64,000 bases of DNA from Desulfonema magnum (GCF_017377395.1 NZ_CP061800.1:1612001-1676000), one strand, 5' to 3'. Counted from the first letter of the stretch, positions 43,516 through 52,172 are shown. Notes: generated by a model from the sequence alone, not told the origin. Numbers and translations are program-made.

Positions 43516-44619
43516 GGGGCGAGGCATTTTTATTTTCTTTTGCTGCTTTGGTAAATTTCTCCAGTTGTGTTTCATAATGGGAACGATCTTTTTTAATCAG
43601 TCTGAGCGCGCGTGTTTCCGTGGAAACAGCTTTTTCAAACAGACCGTTCATATAATAGCTTTCAGCCAGCGTATCCAATATATGCGGAGCTTCCATGAGT
43701 TCTGCTGCTTTTTGGGCAAGCATCAGGGCTTTTTCCGGGTCGCGAAATTTTTTATCCTCGCAGGTGGCATAAAGCCACGCGAGATTATTCAGCACATGAG
43801 GGTCATCCGGTTTAAGTGATATTGCTTTTTCATATGCTGTGATGGTTTCCTCATAATTTTTATTGCGATAGTTAATATTTCCTAATATTCTATAAAGATT
43901 TGATTTGTTTGGATTTATTTGAATCTCCCTTTGGATGGCTGTCTCAAAAAAATGGTTGTTCAGTTTTTTGCCGGTTTCACCGAAATTCAGATGATATCCG
44001 AGTCCTCCTGTCAGAATCATTCCCACAAGATAAATCGCTATGCTCTTTTTTATTTTCTGATCATGGCGGGTGATCCATGTTTTATCATCTTCGCATTTTT
44101 TCAGATATTCGACCCGTTCTGTAATACTGAAATGATGCCAGTTGGGCTTGTCAGGGGACTGTCCGCTGGTCAGAGTGATTTTTTCAAATGTGGAAATCAG
44201 GGGGGCCGCGCTCTCGAAAAGGACATAGACATATGCATCTGCCTGGCGTTCGAAGTTACGCATAAAATAGCCGAAGACATAACGAAAATAGACGATAAAC
44301 ATCAGAATGACGACAAGGTTGAATGCCGCGGAAATGACCATTGCCTCGTTAAGACCTGAACGACTGATAAAAACAAAGACCGGTTTGCTGTAAATAATGA
44401 AATATATAATCAGGTCAAACGTGGCATATGACAGGAGCATGTAGCCCGTAAAGAAAAACAGATAAAATACAAGATGTTTTCTTTTTACATGTCCGATTTC
44501 ATGGGCAATAACAGCTTCTATCTCCTCAGTATTAAGCAAACGGAGAAGCCCCTCGGTAACAAGAATGTAGCGAAATTTTTTTACCAGCCCCATGACAGCG
44601 GCCGTAATCATCCCCCCCC
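43475..44619 (-). CDS. M48 (Ste24/HtpX-like) zinc protease, C-terminal part with TPR repeats (frameshifted)
   Basis: After the G8 tract at 44611-44618 this frame continues the protease: FRYILVTEGLLRLLNTEEIEAVIAHEIGHVKRKH carries the HExxH zinc motif, followed by membrane helices and a TPR region (NYEETITAYEKAISLKPDDPHVLNNLAWLYA). It is thus an M48 membrane protease with a C-terminal TPR scaffold of about 625 residues in total. The last 41 bp overlap the end of the convergent secretion ATPase. A +1 or -2 slip in the G-run would restore one frame with 44608-45357. Confidence 0.88.
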
Positions 44620-45357
44620 GAACATAGGCCAGTAAAGAATATTCGCATATTCCAGACCTGCTTTTCTGCACAGGTTTTCAATTCGCTTTCTGTGGTATCC
44701 GGGTTTAAGCGGTTTGCATCGCCAAAATCGTCTGACCAGATCCGGTCCGATGATGACGACAAGAAAAAGAAAAACAAGGAAACAGAGTACTTCCCCTTCT
44801 GTAGTGGAAAAAAAAATTCTCAGGGGGGCATAAGGCAGAACCTTAATGAGATCAGTAAATATGGAGAGCAGGAACCAGGGGAGAAGCACGGGAACGGCAA
44901 GAGAAATATTTGCCTGAATATATGAGCGTCTGGAGATATCCGCGGGGTAGAGTTTCTGATAAACATCGTATGCACAGCCCCATACGATTGCAAGATAAAA
45001 CGTAAACAGCAAAAGAAAGATGAGTGCCTGAATTGTCGGAGCAACAGAGAAAAAAGGAATGGGTATAAAAAATGACGGGAGATTCAGCCCATAGATATCT
45101 ATGGCGAACAGCATGATACTCATTATAAACTGTCGGCTTAATGTCACACTGAACTGATGATCAAGATAAACAAAATTCTCCCTTAAAATCCGCTTTTCAA
45201 GTTTGTGAAACTGCAACCGGCAAAAAGAGGCAAAGGCAACAATAAACGCAATAAAAAATATGCATGTTTCACCAAGAGAAAAATTGGTCTCTTCTGTAGG
45301 CTGATATGTCGTGTATATGAGAAGTACAATGATGAAATATATGAAATTGCTGAACAT
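44608..45357 (-). CDS. M48 protease, N-terminal membrane part (ends at frameshift)
   Basis: A 249-codon frame with several membrane helices (for example YFIIVLLIYTTY, CIFFIAFIVAFASFC, ALIFLLLFTFYLAIVWG) ends with ILYWPMFGGG and a stop made by the G8 tract. In M48 homologues this region runs straight into a GGG-x-x-TA segment and then HEIGH. The two frames together form a single gene. Whether the break is a true mutation, phase variation or sequencing error is not decided. Confidence 0.85.
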   Translation of the reverse strand: MFSNFIYFIIVLLIYTTYQPTEETNFSLGETCIFFIAFIVAFASFCRLQFHKLEKRILRENFVYLDHQFSVTLSRQFIMSIMLFAIDIYGLNLPSFFIPIPFFSVAPTIQALIFLLLFTFYLAIVWGCAYDVYQKLYPADISRRSYIQANISLAVPVLLPWFLLSIFTDLIKVLPYAPLRIFFSTTEGEVLCFLVFLFLVVIIGPDLVRRFWRCKPLKPGYHRKRIENLCRKAGLEYANILYWPMFGGG

Positions 45358-45408
45358 AATAAATATATGAGTATATAGGCATCTGACAATTCAGACACTC
45401 AGGCACTT

Positions 45409-45936
45409 TTATTTAAAAAATCTTTGTTTTTCGCTGTAAATACAGCCGCAGTATTGCTGGCGGTACATTCCGAGACGCTTTGACTCTTCGATCCCTTGTT
45501 TCCATCCGGCACGGAAATCCCGATAGAGAAATCGGACACCGATTTTTTTGCCCAGGGATTCTCCGATCTCTTTTATCATTTCATGTTTTTGGAATTTGCT
45601 GTATAAAAGGGTTGTTGTAAAATAATCAAATTTTCCCCGCTTTGCCATGAGCGCGGTTGATCTGAGACGGTCATGGTAGCAGTATGCACACCGGTTCGAT
45701 TCTCTGAATACGACATTCCGGATGAATTCCTCCAGTTCGTACCCATCCTGATAAATCACACGGAAATTTTCTGTTTCCGCATACATCTCCAAGGTTTCTT
45801 GTCGCTTTAAACATTCTGTGTATGGATGAATGTTGTGCTTGTAAAAAAATCCCATGAGATCAAAACCTTCTTCACGAAGGAGTCTGATGGGATAAATGGA
45901 ACAGGGCGCACAACAGACATGAAGTAATATTTTCAA
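45409..45936 (-). CDS. queH: Epoxyqueuosine reductase QueH
   Basis: A 175-residue enzyme of the last step of queuosine tRNA modification. Starting at TTG 45936 (AGGATAAAAAAA before it) gives LKILLHVCCAPCS, the usual N-terminus. The Cys pattern CC-x2-C, RCAYCYHDRL and YCGCIYS fits the Fe-S and metal binding of QueH; KIGVRFLYRDFRAGW and LLYSKFQKH are conserved. An upstream extension to 46116 runs through a duplicated repeat and is unlikely to be coding. The gene is alone. Confidence 0.92.
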   Translation of the reverse strand: MKILLHVCCAPCSIYPIRLLREEGFDLMGFFYKHNIHPYTECLKRQETLEMYAETENFRVIYQDGYELEEFIRNVVFRESNRCAYCYHDRLRSTALMAKRGKFDYFTTTLLYSKFQKHEMIKEIGESLGKKIGVRFLYRDFRAGWKQGIEESKRLGMYRQQYCGCIYSEKQRFFK

Positions 45937-46253
45937 TTTTTTTATCCTAATTGTTATATTATCGGGAATCCGTTTGGTGAGAGAAAATACTGACTCTGTT
46001 TTAGATCTCTCAGAGCGAATATTCCTTCTCAGACACCACCTCCTCTGAAAATTCTTTCTGATTATATCTTGTTTTCCATAATAATTTATTATTTCATCTT
46101 GTCTCTGACGTGTCAATTGATTTTTGCGATTGTCTGATCCGGGTTCCTCTCCATCTGCACGGATTACCTGTAAGAAAGGATTATGGGCAACAGGCTAAAC
46201 GCAAAAACAAAAAACCCTGCTTACACATAAATTCATGTGGCAAAAGGAAACGA
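45937..46253. repeat. Remnant of DUF29-type gene end and palindrome
   Basis: 45977-46050 closely matches 54338-54410, the 3' end of the DUF29 gene (GAGAGAAAATACTGACTC, then GAGCGAATATTCC). 46098-46180 matches 55288-55350 (GTCAATTG-TTTTTGCGATTG) and then a TGCACGGATTA-type palindrome half. It looks like a relic of a lost copy of the accessory cluster, and contains no gene. Confidence 0.7.
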
Positions 46254-46291
46254 CAAAAAAAGCCCGGCAATGAACTGCCGAGCTTTTTCAT
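46254..46291 (-). terminator. Rho-independent terminator (palindromic, works on either strand)
   Basis: GCCCGGCAATGAACTGCCGAGC (46262-46283) folds into a hairpin, with A-runs on one side and T-runs on the other. On the minus strand it follows the beta-helix fragment at 46288. Near-copies at 62505 and 62891 sit after similar fragments or genes. Confidence 0.8.
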
Positions 46292-46455
46292 AAGTTCCGA
46301 GGGACGAAGAATATGCTGACTGAGATGTATTCCTGATATTCGTAAGCTCCGATATCAATAAGAAATCCCCGGATTCTCGGTTTTCCCGCCAGACGGGTTG
46401 CGCCGATATCATCCATGGTCGTGGTCAAATCGCCTTCGTTTATGCAGAACAACAG
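46288..46455 (-). pseudogene. 3' end of a lost parallel beta-helix (choice-of-anchor type) protein
   Basis: The frame ends DDIGATRLAGKPRIRG...IDIGAYEYQE and a short tail before TGA at 46288. CINEGD just before matches the usual INAGDP motif of such repeat proteins. The body of the gene is gone. A near-identical relic is at 62581. It lies 31 bp after (downstream of) the dockerin gene on the same strand. Confidence 0.7.
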
Positions 46456-46485
46456 TGAAGTTGTAACGACCCTGAAATCCCGGAT

Positions 46486-48444
46486 TCACTCTGAAACAAT
46501 TTCGTTACAAAAGCCGCAGACAGTTTGCAAGGCATAAATCACTTCTTCCATGCCGATTTTGCTGTCGCCATTTACATCTGCTGATTTATGGACGGATGTG
46601 ACCGGTGTAATTCCGCTGATGGTGCGGAGACCAAGAATAGCGTCTTGGAGACTGATATGTCCGTCATGACTGATATCCCCGGGAATCACTTCGTCTGAAA
46701 AAATCGGATCAGTTCTGTTGAGGTATTCGTCAAGGTTTGAAAAACCGTCTCCGTCGGCATCGCCGGTTCCGTCCTGGTCAAGACTTCCAAAATACTTCAT
46801 TTCCCAGTAATCCGCCATTCCGTCGCTGTCGCTGTCCGAGCCGGTAATGGTGATGACAGCGCTCCGGATAGCTTTCAGTTCGCCATCAGATGCGGTAAAG
46901 CTGATAGGATAAACACCTGCCTGTCCCATGGCCGGTGTCCAGTCAAAAGCGGCGGTTCCGTCGCCTTTGTCGGTGAATTTTGCACCCACGGGAAGCGGGG
47001 ATGCGGAAAATTCCGGAATGGTTCCGTTGGGGTCGCTGGCTTCCACGATAAAACCGAGCTGCTGTTCCTCATCTCTTGTGCGATCCGGGATGAACTGAAG
47101 CACAGGCGGCTGAGGCCCGGCCGAGGGATCATCAAATATCACTGTATATGAATCAGTGGTGTCCGCATCAAACAGGCTGATGAAATACAGCCAGTTGTTG
47201 TTCTCATCACGGGTTTTGGATAGCCAGGCGTTCTCCGGTCTGATTGTCTTTCCATCAGAGCGTGTCACTTCTCTGATGATTTTTCTCCCGCGGTGCGGAT
47301 CGGAGAGTTTCACATACATAAATCCGAAATTCACAGGGGTTGAAAGTGTGTAAGTGGTTCCCGAGCCTGTGAGCGTTGAAGCTGCGGACTGATCCGTGAC
47401 TTCGATGTCAACATTGTCCGACTCATACACTTTGTAGCCCTGTCCGTATTTGGCGAGAAAATCTTTTACCGAATCCCGTCCGGGGAGATCGGTCAGAACA
47501 TCTTTCACGAGAAAATGGGTGCGGGGCGTTCCGTCAATCAGCGAGGTGATCTCGCCCCCGAGTTCGTCCGAATGGGAAATGTCCGCGGTGAATTCCACGA
47601 ATTTTCCTGAAAGGGAGCAGGTCATAATCCAGCTTGCCGTGCCGCAGGTGTTCGGGGCAATGTCTCCGAAATCTGCGAGAAGGCTCGGGGTGGCGGTTTC
47701 TCCGTTCACCTCGCTACCTTCGATCTCAAAGCCGATGAGCAGGCCCTGTTCGTTCTCAACGATTTCAGGCTGGGCAGATTCGATTTTCAGATTTTTCGCC
47801 GTGCCAGAGCCGTTGTTTGTCACCCGCACACCAAGCGGAAAGGGGACAATGGGTTCGATCTCATTGGTAAATGCGTCATCTCCGTAAACATCCTCGGGGA
47901 GAAAATAATCGAGCGTGATTTCGGGCATGGGCTTTACAAAGATGTAGTCAGGGCTGACTTCCGTGGTGTGTTCCTCGCGGTTGATGAAATAAGTGAGTGT
48001 CGCGCCGACATAGTAAAGCGTTCCCTGTTCCAGCCCGTCGGATGCCCCGGGTGCGGGGATGATGAGCCAGCGGATGTCGGCAGAGGAATCAGGATGCACG
48101 GTTCCGGTTCCGTCAACAGCCTCGATGTTTTCCATGGAATCGGTGCGGATGAAAAACAGGGCGTGAGTGTCATCGGGGTCGGAACTTGCGATGACGCTGT
48201 TTCCGTTTTCATCGGAGAAGGTGACATCCACGCCGACCCCGTCCAGTGTGATGTTTGTGAGTCCGTTGTTGATCCGCATGTGCGCCTCAAATGCCTGCCG
48301 TTCCAAGGTCATTTCCTGACGGATTTCGATTTTCACGCGGGCGCAGATGCCGTCCTCGGCATGAGAATATACTGGAAGTAAAATATTATATATTACCAGC
48401 AGGCATAACAGACCTGATCTTTTCAATCCGGACATCTTTTTCAT
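46486..48444 (-). CDS. Secreted protein with cadherin/Ig-like and dockerin-type domains
   Basis: A 652-residue exported protein; CAT at 48442-48444 with GAGGTG before it gives MKKMSGLKRSG, and a signal peptide ends at SHAED. The first about 430 residues hold beta-sandwich regions of no clear family. About 430-535 reads as Ig-like (DPNGTIPEF, FDWTPAMGQAGVYPISFTASDG). Then comes a thrombospondin-type calcium segment (DSDSDGMADYWEMKYFG, DADGDGFSNLDEYLNRTDP), and a C-terminal dockerin with two calcium loops (GDISHDGHISLQDAI and ADVNGDSKIGMEEVI). Dockerins bind cohesins; no cohesin is in the window. Confidence 0.9.
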   Translation of the reverse strand: MKKMSGLKRSGLLCLLVIYNILLPVYSHAEDGICARVKIEIRQEMTLERQAFEAHMRINNGLTNITLDGVGVDVTFSDENGNSVIASSDPDDTHALFFIRTDSMENIEAVDGTGTVHPDSSADIRWLIIPAPGASDGLEQGTLYYVGATLTYFINREEHTTEVSPDYIFVKPMPEITLDYFLPEDVYGDDAFTNEIEPIVPFPLGVRVTNNGSGTAKNLKIESAQPEIVENEQGLLIGFEIEGSEVNGETATPSLLADFGDIAPNTCGTASWIMTCSLSGKFVEFTADISHSDELGGEITSLIDGTPRTHFLVKDVLTDLPGRDSVKDFLAKYGQGYKVYESDNVDIEVTDQSAASTLTGSGTTYTLSTPVNFGFMYVKLSDPHRGRKIIREVTRSDGKTIRPENAWLSKTRDENNNWLYFISLFDADTTDSYTVIFDDPSAGPQPPVLQFIPDRTRDEEQQLGFIVEASDPNGTIPEFSASPLPVGAKFTDKGDGTAAFDWTPAMGQAGVYPISFTASDGELKAIRSAVITITGSDSDSDGMADYWEMKYFGSLDQDGTGDADGDGFSNLDEYLNRTDPIFSDEVIPGDISHDGHISLQDAILGLRTISGITPVTSVHKSADVNGDSKIGMEEVIYALQTVCGFCNEIVSE

Positions 48445-48524
48445 TTCACACCTCATTCTTCCTTTCATTCATATCCGCTGATTTTTCCTCTTTTAACAGT
48501 TTCTTAAATTCTGCCGATAAAAAA

Positions 48525-48914
48525 TTATATCATGTTTTCAATTACAAAGGCTGTTATTTCATCCATAACATCTTTCAAATCCGGCATGTCGCAAGCGTAT
48601 ATTTTGTCTGAAATATGCTTGTGATGCGGATAAGTGTCAATTTCACAATGATGCGGTGCATTGTCATATCGAAAGATCATCTCTTTTTCAGCATCCATGC
48701 AGTGATACCGGTAATCTGTAATGAGTGTTCCGGTCTCACTTATGTGAACATGCTGAAAAACAGCAAGAACTGTACCATCCGCAAACAGGATTTCTCCTTT
48801 TATATAAGCTGTTGAAGGGCTTGTATGATTTCTCCGAAGTTCATGGAAAATTACCAGAGGATTTTCGGAAATGTTTTTTTCAACAGATTCAAAATGAATA
48901 TCAGGCGATTGCAA
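48525..48914 (-). CDS. TumE-like toxin (DUF6516 family)
   Basis: A 129-residue protein with RYDNAPHHCEIDTYPHHKHI and KGEILFADGT, which match the DUF6516/TumE toxin type as I know it; catalysis is not established here. It starts at TTG 48914, 14 bp inside the end of the upstream partner, with GGGAGGAATTG before it. The pair overlaps and is probably co-translated. The family assignment is from memory and moderately sure. Confidence 0.6.
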   Translation of the reverse strand: MQSPDIHFESVEKNISENPLVIFHELRRNHTSPSTAYIKGEILFADGTVLAVFQHVHISETGTLITDYRYHCMDAEKEMIFRYDNAPHHCEIDTYPHHKHISDKIYACDMPDLKDVMDEITAFVIENMI

Positions 48915-49146
48915 GTTTTTTCAATTCCTCCCTGGTTTGTTTCCATTCATTTATTCCCTCAATCAGGGCCTTCCACTCAAAAAAATCTGTCTCATCTTCC
49001 ATTTTTCCCCGCTGCCAGAGATCGTAAAACTCATCTGATGACAGATCATACCTTTTTTCAAATACGGCGCACTTGTCCCCGAGTTGGCGAATGGCCAGTT
49101 CGCAGATTTTGTTTTCTCTTCCGACAATATTTGTGATTCTGTTCAT
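48901..49146 (-). CDS. Likely TumA-type antitoxin partner
   Basis: An 81-residue protein; AAGGAAAATAT before the ATG at 49146 excludes the longer upstream frame. It is helix-rich (IRQLGDKCAVFEKRYDLSSDEFYDLWQRGKMEDETDFFEWKAL), a type seen in small antitoxins next to DUF6516 toxins. Overlap with the toxin gene (14 bp) supports a toxin-antitoxin pair. Confidence 0.6.
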   Translation of the reverse strand: MNRITNIVGRENKICELAIRQLGDKCAVFEKRYDLSSDEFYDLWQRGKMEDETDFFEWKALIEGINEWKQTREELKKLAIA

Positions 49147-49223
49147 ATATTTTCCTTTTTTATATGATGATATCCAAGGGGTCTGGTTATCGCCCATCCG
49201 TAAAAACGAATGCCTCCTCCATC

Positions 49224-49640
49224 TTATTCCGGCGGATGCCATCCCGCACAAACCCAGTTCCGGCGGACGATAACAGCCAGGGTGTTATTTAATTTGAGCG
49301 CGCTGACTGTGGCTCTGCCACAGGCCGTCAGTCCTATGATTTTTGTTCCGTCCTCACTCCAGGCAAAATGCTTTTTCCAATTCTGTGTCCGGGGATTGAA
49401 CAGGGACACACGTTCTCCGGTCTGAGGATCGGTCTCCTCTGTCTTTGTCCATTTGTGCTGATTGCATAATTCACAGGCCAGGCACAGATTGTTCTCGGTA
49501 TCTGCTCCGCCTTTGGCAATGGGACGGACATGGTCAATCTGAAGTCTTCCCATGACATAATCCTGATGACAGAGACAATATTCACAACGATTTTTCGCAC
49601 GCTTTCTCACCAGCATGCGAACATATTCGGTGACAGTCAT
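49224..49640 (-). CDS. HNH endonuclease (first of two paralogous modules)
   Basis: A 138-residue HNH protein: CEYCLCHQDYV, QIDHVRPIAKGGADTENNLCLACELCNQHK gives the zinc cysteines and D-H-x-N-H core. The C-terminal part (TQNWKKHFAWSEDGTKIIGLTACGRATVSALKLNN) is shared with the HNH gene at 53043. The start (ATG 49640) overlaps by 4 bp the stop of the 130-residue partner upstream, so the two are coupled. Probably a nuclease; whether toxic or for defence is unknown. Confidence 0.85.
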   Translation of the reverse strand: MTVTEYVRMLVRKRAKNRCEYCLCHQDYVMGRLQIDHVRPIAKGGADTENNLCLACELCNQHKWTKTEETDPQTGERVSLFNPRTQNWKKHFAWSEDGTKIIGLTACGRATVSALKLNNTLAVIVRRNWVCAGWHPPE

Positions 49641-50029
49641 GACGGCAGCGGCTCCCTCAGACCCCGGCGCACAGCCTCGGCAAGCCCCTCGGATTTACGA
49701 ATCTGGCCGATCTGATAAAGATGGATGAGCGTCAGAAGTTCGAATTGTTCGCCCGGTGTCAGTCCCGATGTCTTTCCCCGTGACTGAAGTTCGCCCAGCC
49801 GCTCATTCTGAACCGGATCCATTTTGATATCCGCCAGTTCAAGAACTTCCACATCGGAAAGACCCGTCACGGGCGGAAAAGGGTCGGAACTCAGCATGTC
49901 CTCCCATGCGGGCCACATCATTTCCAGCGTGTCAGCCAGAACGACCGAGGCATCTCTGTGCGTGGCCCGGCCAAGGTATCCGGCATGTTCGACCAGACTG
50001 TCCGGAAGATTAAGTGTTAATTGTGCCAT
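49637..50029 (-). CDS. Small partner of HNH endonuclease (antitoxin-like)
   Basis: A 130-residue protein with GGAGGAGATAATCA before the ATG. The N-terminus (AQLTLNLPDSLVEHAGYLG) is like an RHH/antitoxin strand-helix start; the C-terminal part (ERLGELQSRGKTSGLTPGEQFELLTLIHLYQI) repeats the pattern of the 53469 protein (KNRTEGLTEAEEQEW...YLEHLVRI). A 4-bp ATGA overlap joins it to the HNH gene. I know no name for this family; a DNA-binding regulator or inhibitor is inferred. Confidence 0.65.
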   Translation of the reverse strand: MAQLTLNLPDSLVEHAGYLGRATHRDASVVLADTLEMMWPAWEDMLSSDPFPPVTGLSDVEVLELADIKMDPVQNERLGELQSRGKTSGLTPGEQFELLTLIHLYQIGQIRKSEGLAEAVRRGLREPLPS

Positions 50030-50288
50030 TGATTATCTCCTCCATATTTTTTATATCTATGTCCACTTCGTCAGGTTCACCGTGAATTGGAATCTCATTT
50101 TCCGCCAGAAAACGCTCAAAGCGTGGTTTGTCCATACTGAGCAGTCGGCTTCCTTGTGCGGATGTGATTATTCCCTGCTGATAAAGTCGGATGACAAGCT
50201 CCTCCATGATCATCTGTTTTGCCCGCTTTGGCGGGAGCTTTATCTGTGAGACGATTTCTTGTGGTATTTCAATGATAAGAGACTGCAT
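50010..50288 (-). CDS. UPF0175 family protein (antitoxin-like)
   Basis: A 92-residue protein of UPF0175, usually found beside a DUF3368 PIN toxin. GGGAGGACATA before the ATG at 50288 sets the start. Typical lines are LIIEIPQEIVSQIKLPPKRAKQMIMEELVIRLYQQGIITSAQGSRLL and FLAENEIPIHG. It overlaps the next gene by 20 bp. Its usual PIN partner is absent here; a truncated PIN is found at 52169. Confidence 0.8.
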   Translation of the reverse strand: MQSLIIEIPQEIVSQIKLPPKRAKQMIMEELVIRLYQQGIITSAQGSRLLSMDKPRFERFLAENEIPIHGEPDEVDIDIKNMEEIINGTINT

Positions 50289-50328
50289 TATGTCCTCCCT
50301 CGTCTTTTTTATGACGACAGCGAATTCC

Positions 50329-50667
50329 TCAGATCCCGGCGCACGGCCTCGGCCCTGCATAAGAAAGGCTGAGACGTGCCTTATTTTGTTCTTTGGGACG
50401 CACGATTATATCAATATCCTGATCCAAAGCACGCAGAAAAGAAAACATCTGCTCCATTGAAAAATCGTCAAGTCTGCCGTTTATGATATCTGATATTTCG
50501 GTCAGGGTAATCCCCAAAATATGTCCGGCCTCTTTCCGGGTCAGTTTGCGATCTTCAATAATGTCATAAATCATTGAAGCTGTCTTGGCTTTTGCAAGCC
50601 TTTCATCCGGATTCTTCAGACCCAGATATTTGAAAATGTTGTCTGAACCTTTTTCGAATCTGATCAA
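50329..50667 (-). CDS. XRE-type HTH antitoxin-like protein
   Basis: A 112-residue protein of the HTH_37-type XRE group: NIFKYLGLKNPDERLAKAKTASMIYDIIEDRKLTRKEAGHILGITLTEISDIINGRLDDFSMEQMFSFLRALDQDIDIIVRPK. AAGGAG before the TTG at 50667, and the 4-bp TTGA overlap with the upstream 73-residue gene, set the start. Such proteins autoregulate toxin-antitoxin operons; the usual partner is a RelE/HigB protein, which is not seen. Confidence 0.82.
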   Translation of the reverse strand: MIRFEKGSDNIFKYLGLKNPDERLAKAKTASMIYDIIEDRKLTRKEAGHILGITLTEISDIINGRLDDFSMEQMFSFLRALDQDIDIIVRPKEQNKARLSLSYAGPRPCAGI

Positions 50668-50885
50668 GATCTCTCCTTCCGATTTTCTGCGACGCACTCA
50701 CTCGCCTTTTTTCCGGAAGGCTTTCCAAAAATGGACACTGCTCTGTTAAAGAAATCAGGCCATTCCTCCCTGACCGGCCTGACGATCTCCATGTCCAAAA
50801 AAATTCTGTCATGGGCGACGGCTTTTAACTCATCATTTATGGGAATGAAAAAACCGCCCTCCTTCCTTACTGCCTCGACTCTCAT
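50664..50885 (-). CDS. Small protein upstream of XRE gene, unknown function
   Basis: A 73-residue protein (RVEAVRKEGGFFIPINDELKAV) with AAGGGGG nine bases before its ATG. Its stop overlaps the XRE start, which argues that both are genes of one operon. The N-terminus recalls small antitoxins or AbrB-type proteins, but this is weak. It could be an unrecognised toxin or antitoxin partner. Confidence 0.5.
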   Translation of the reverse strand: MRVEAVRKEGGFFIPINDELKAVAHDRIFLDMEIVRPVREEWPDFFNRAVSIFGKPSGKKASECVAENRKERS

Positions 50886-50944
50886 TTTGCTTTTCCCCCT
50901 TCTTTTTCGGATGTTAAAACCCGGTTCTGAGTTGCCATCTGTAA

Positions 50945-51217
50945 TTATGCCATTGTACTCCCCATTCCGCAGATCGTATTCACCCTGAAAGTCTTTCCCA
51001 GCGGCTCAAACTCCGAGATATCCTGACGCTTCAGTTTGTCCCGGATTTGTTCAAACTGTCTCACAGTTTCCTGGGAATAAAGCCTCTCACCGCAACGGAG
51101 GCAGACTTCGGCACGGACACTGACGACCGCGGTGTGAATTCCGCCCCGAAGCAATTTCTCAACTTCTTTTTCAATAAGTTCTCCGTTACAGACGGGACAC
51201 TTCTCAAACGGTTTCAT
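50945..51217 (-). CDS. YgiT-type zinc-finger antitoxin-like protein (copy 1)
   Basis: A 90-residue protein; GAGGAGATAGAT before ATG 51217. It has the MqsA/YgiT-type zinc finger: CPVCNGEL near the start and CLRCGERLYS about residue 45. It follows the broken DUF4258 toxin by 2 bp. A paralogue with the same layout is at 51610. Confidence 0.82.
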   Translation of the reverse strand: MKPFEKCPVCNGELIEKEVEKLLRGGIHTAVVSVRAEVCLRCGERLYSQETVRQFEQIRDKLKRQDISEFEPLGKTFRVNTICGMGSTMA

Positions 51218-51219
51218 AT

Positions 51220-51527
51220 CTATCTCCTCTGACACCAGTCTGTCCAGCGATTCGGACCAGGCCGGTAAACAGTGATCAGAACCGCCCACTGATTTTCCGG
51301 ATTATATCCCCATACACTGTGAACAGGAGAACCGTCGGACGTGTTTCCATAAACAAGACAACTGGGATATGGTCTGTCATTGGGATAGTCCTCAATGATC
51401 TCTCCCTGGAAAACACTGAAAAAAATTTCATCAGATGACAAATTGTCAGATTCAGCTTCTTCATCAGCGTAGCTGTTATCTTTATCCGATTATCCCTTAT
51501 TGAATTTGTAATATCAATAAGTTGCAT
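51220..51527 (-). pseudogene. DUF4258 toxin-like protein (copy 1), frameshifted
   Basis: The start frame (MQLIDITNSIRDNRIKIT from 51527) and the later frame (YADEEAESDNLSSDEIFFSVFQGEIIEDYPND...VYRPGPNRWTDW) are parts of one DUF4258 protein. Alignment with the intact paralogue at 51858 (ITLHARKEAKDDSLRLDDIFFS) shows that one base is missing near ATAACAGCTACG (about 51465-51475). The toxin is probably dead while its zinc-finger partner is intact. Confidence 0.75.
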
Positions 51528-51609
51528 AATATATTGATTTCCTGCTGACAAATTCGGATGACAACCTCTTCCATGATCATCTGCTTTCTGATATCGTGAA
51601 ACCTCTTAT

Positions 51610-51861
51610 TTATGCAGATAACACAATCTGGAAAGATTTTCCAACAGGCTGAAAATCAGCAATTTCCTGACATTCAAGTTGTGACTCTATTTTCTCAAAC
51701 TGTCTTATTGTGTCAGGTGTATATAATCTTTCCCCGCAGCGGTGACACACACCGGCTCTCACGGTGAGAAAGGCTGTATGAACACCTCCGTAAACCACTT
51801 CCGTAACTGTTTTTTCAGTGACTTCCCCGCCGCAATGGGGACATTTTTTTATGTATTTCAT
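51610..51861 (-). CDS. YgiT-type zinc-finger antitoxin-like protein (copy 2)
   Basis: An 83-residue paralogue of the protein at 50945, with CPHCGGEV and CHRCGERLYT fingers and AAGGAAAGACAC before ATG 51861. The start overlaps the DUF4258 stop by 4 bp, typical of co-translated toxin-antitoxin pairs of the MqsRA-like type. Confidence 0.85.
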   Translation of the reverse strand: MKYIKKCPHCGGEVTEKTVTEVVYGGVHTAFLTVRAGVCHRCGERLYTPDTIRQFEKIESQLECQEIADFQPVGKSFQIVLSA

Positions 51862-52172
51862 GTGTCTTTCCTTTCTTTCCAGTGAGTCCATCGCTCAGGA
51901 TCAGGACGATACACAGTGATCAGCACGGCAATTTCGTTTTCAGAGTCATATGCCCATACGCTGTGAACCGGATCGTCCGAAGATGATCTGCCATATATCA
52001 GACAGCTCGGATATGGGAAATCATCAGGGTAATCTTCAATGATTTCACCATGACAGGTTGAAAAGAAAATATCGTCCAGCCTGAGTGAGTCATCTTTTGC
52101 CTCTTTTCTTGCATGAAGCGTTATGTTCACACAATTGGTTTCAATTGCTCTGATAATTTTATGAATTTTCAT
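51858..52172 (-). CDS. DUF4258 toxin-like protein (copy 2)
   Basis: A 104-residue intact member: SLRLDDIFFSTCHGEIIEDYPDDFPYPSCLIYG and VHSVWAYDSENEIAVLITVYRPDPERW. DUF4258 has a RelE/MqsR-like fold and is probably an RNase toxin. It overlaps the truncated PIN gene by 4 bp upstream and its own antitoxin by 4 bp downstream. This is the intact copy of the tandem pair. Confidence 0.82.
   Translation of the reverse strand: MKIHKIIRAIETNCVNITLHARKEAKDDSLRLDDIFFSTCHGEIIEDYPDDFPYPSCLIYGRSSSDDPVHSVWAYDSENEIAVLITVYRPDPERWTHWKERKDT

Noticed and set aside
45937..46116. N-terminal extension of QueH
   Set aside because: The frame is open but runs through a duplicated DUF29-gene relic. The TTG at 45936 with AGGA gives the conserved N-terminus.
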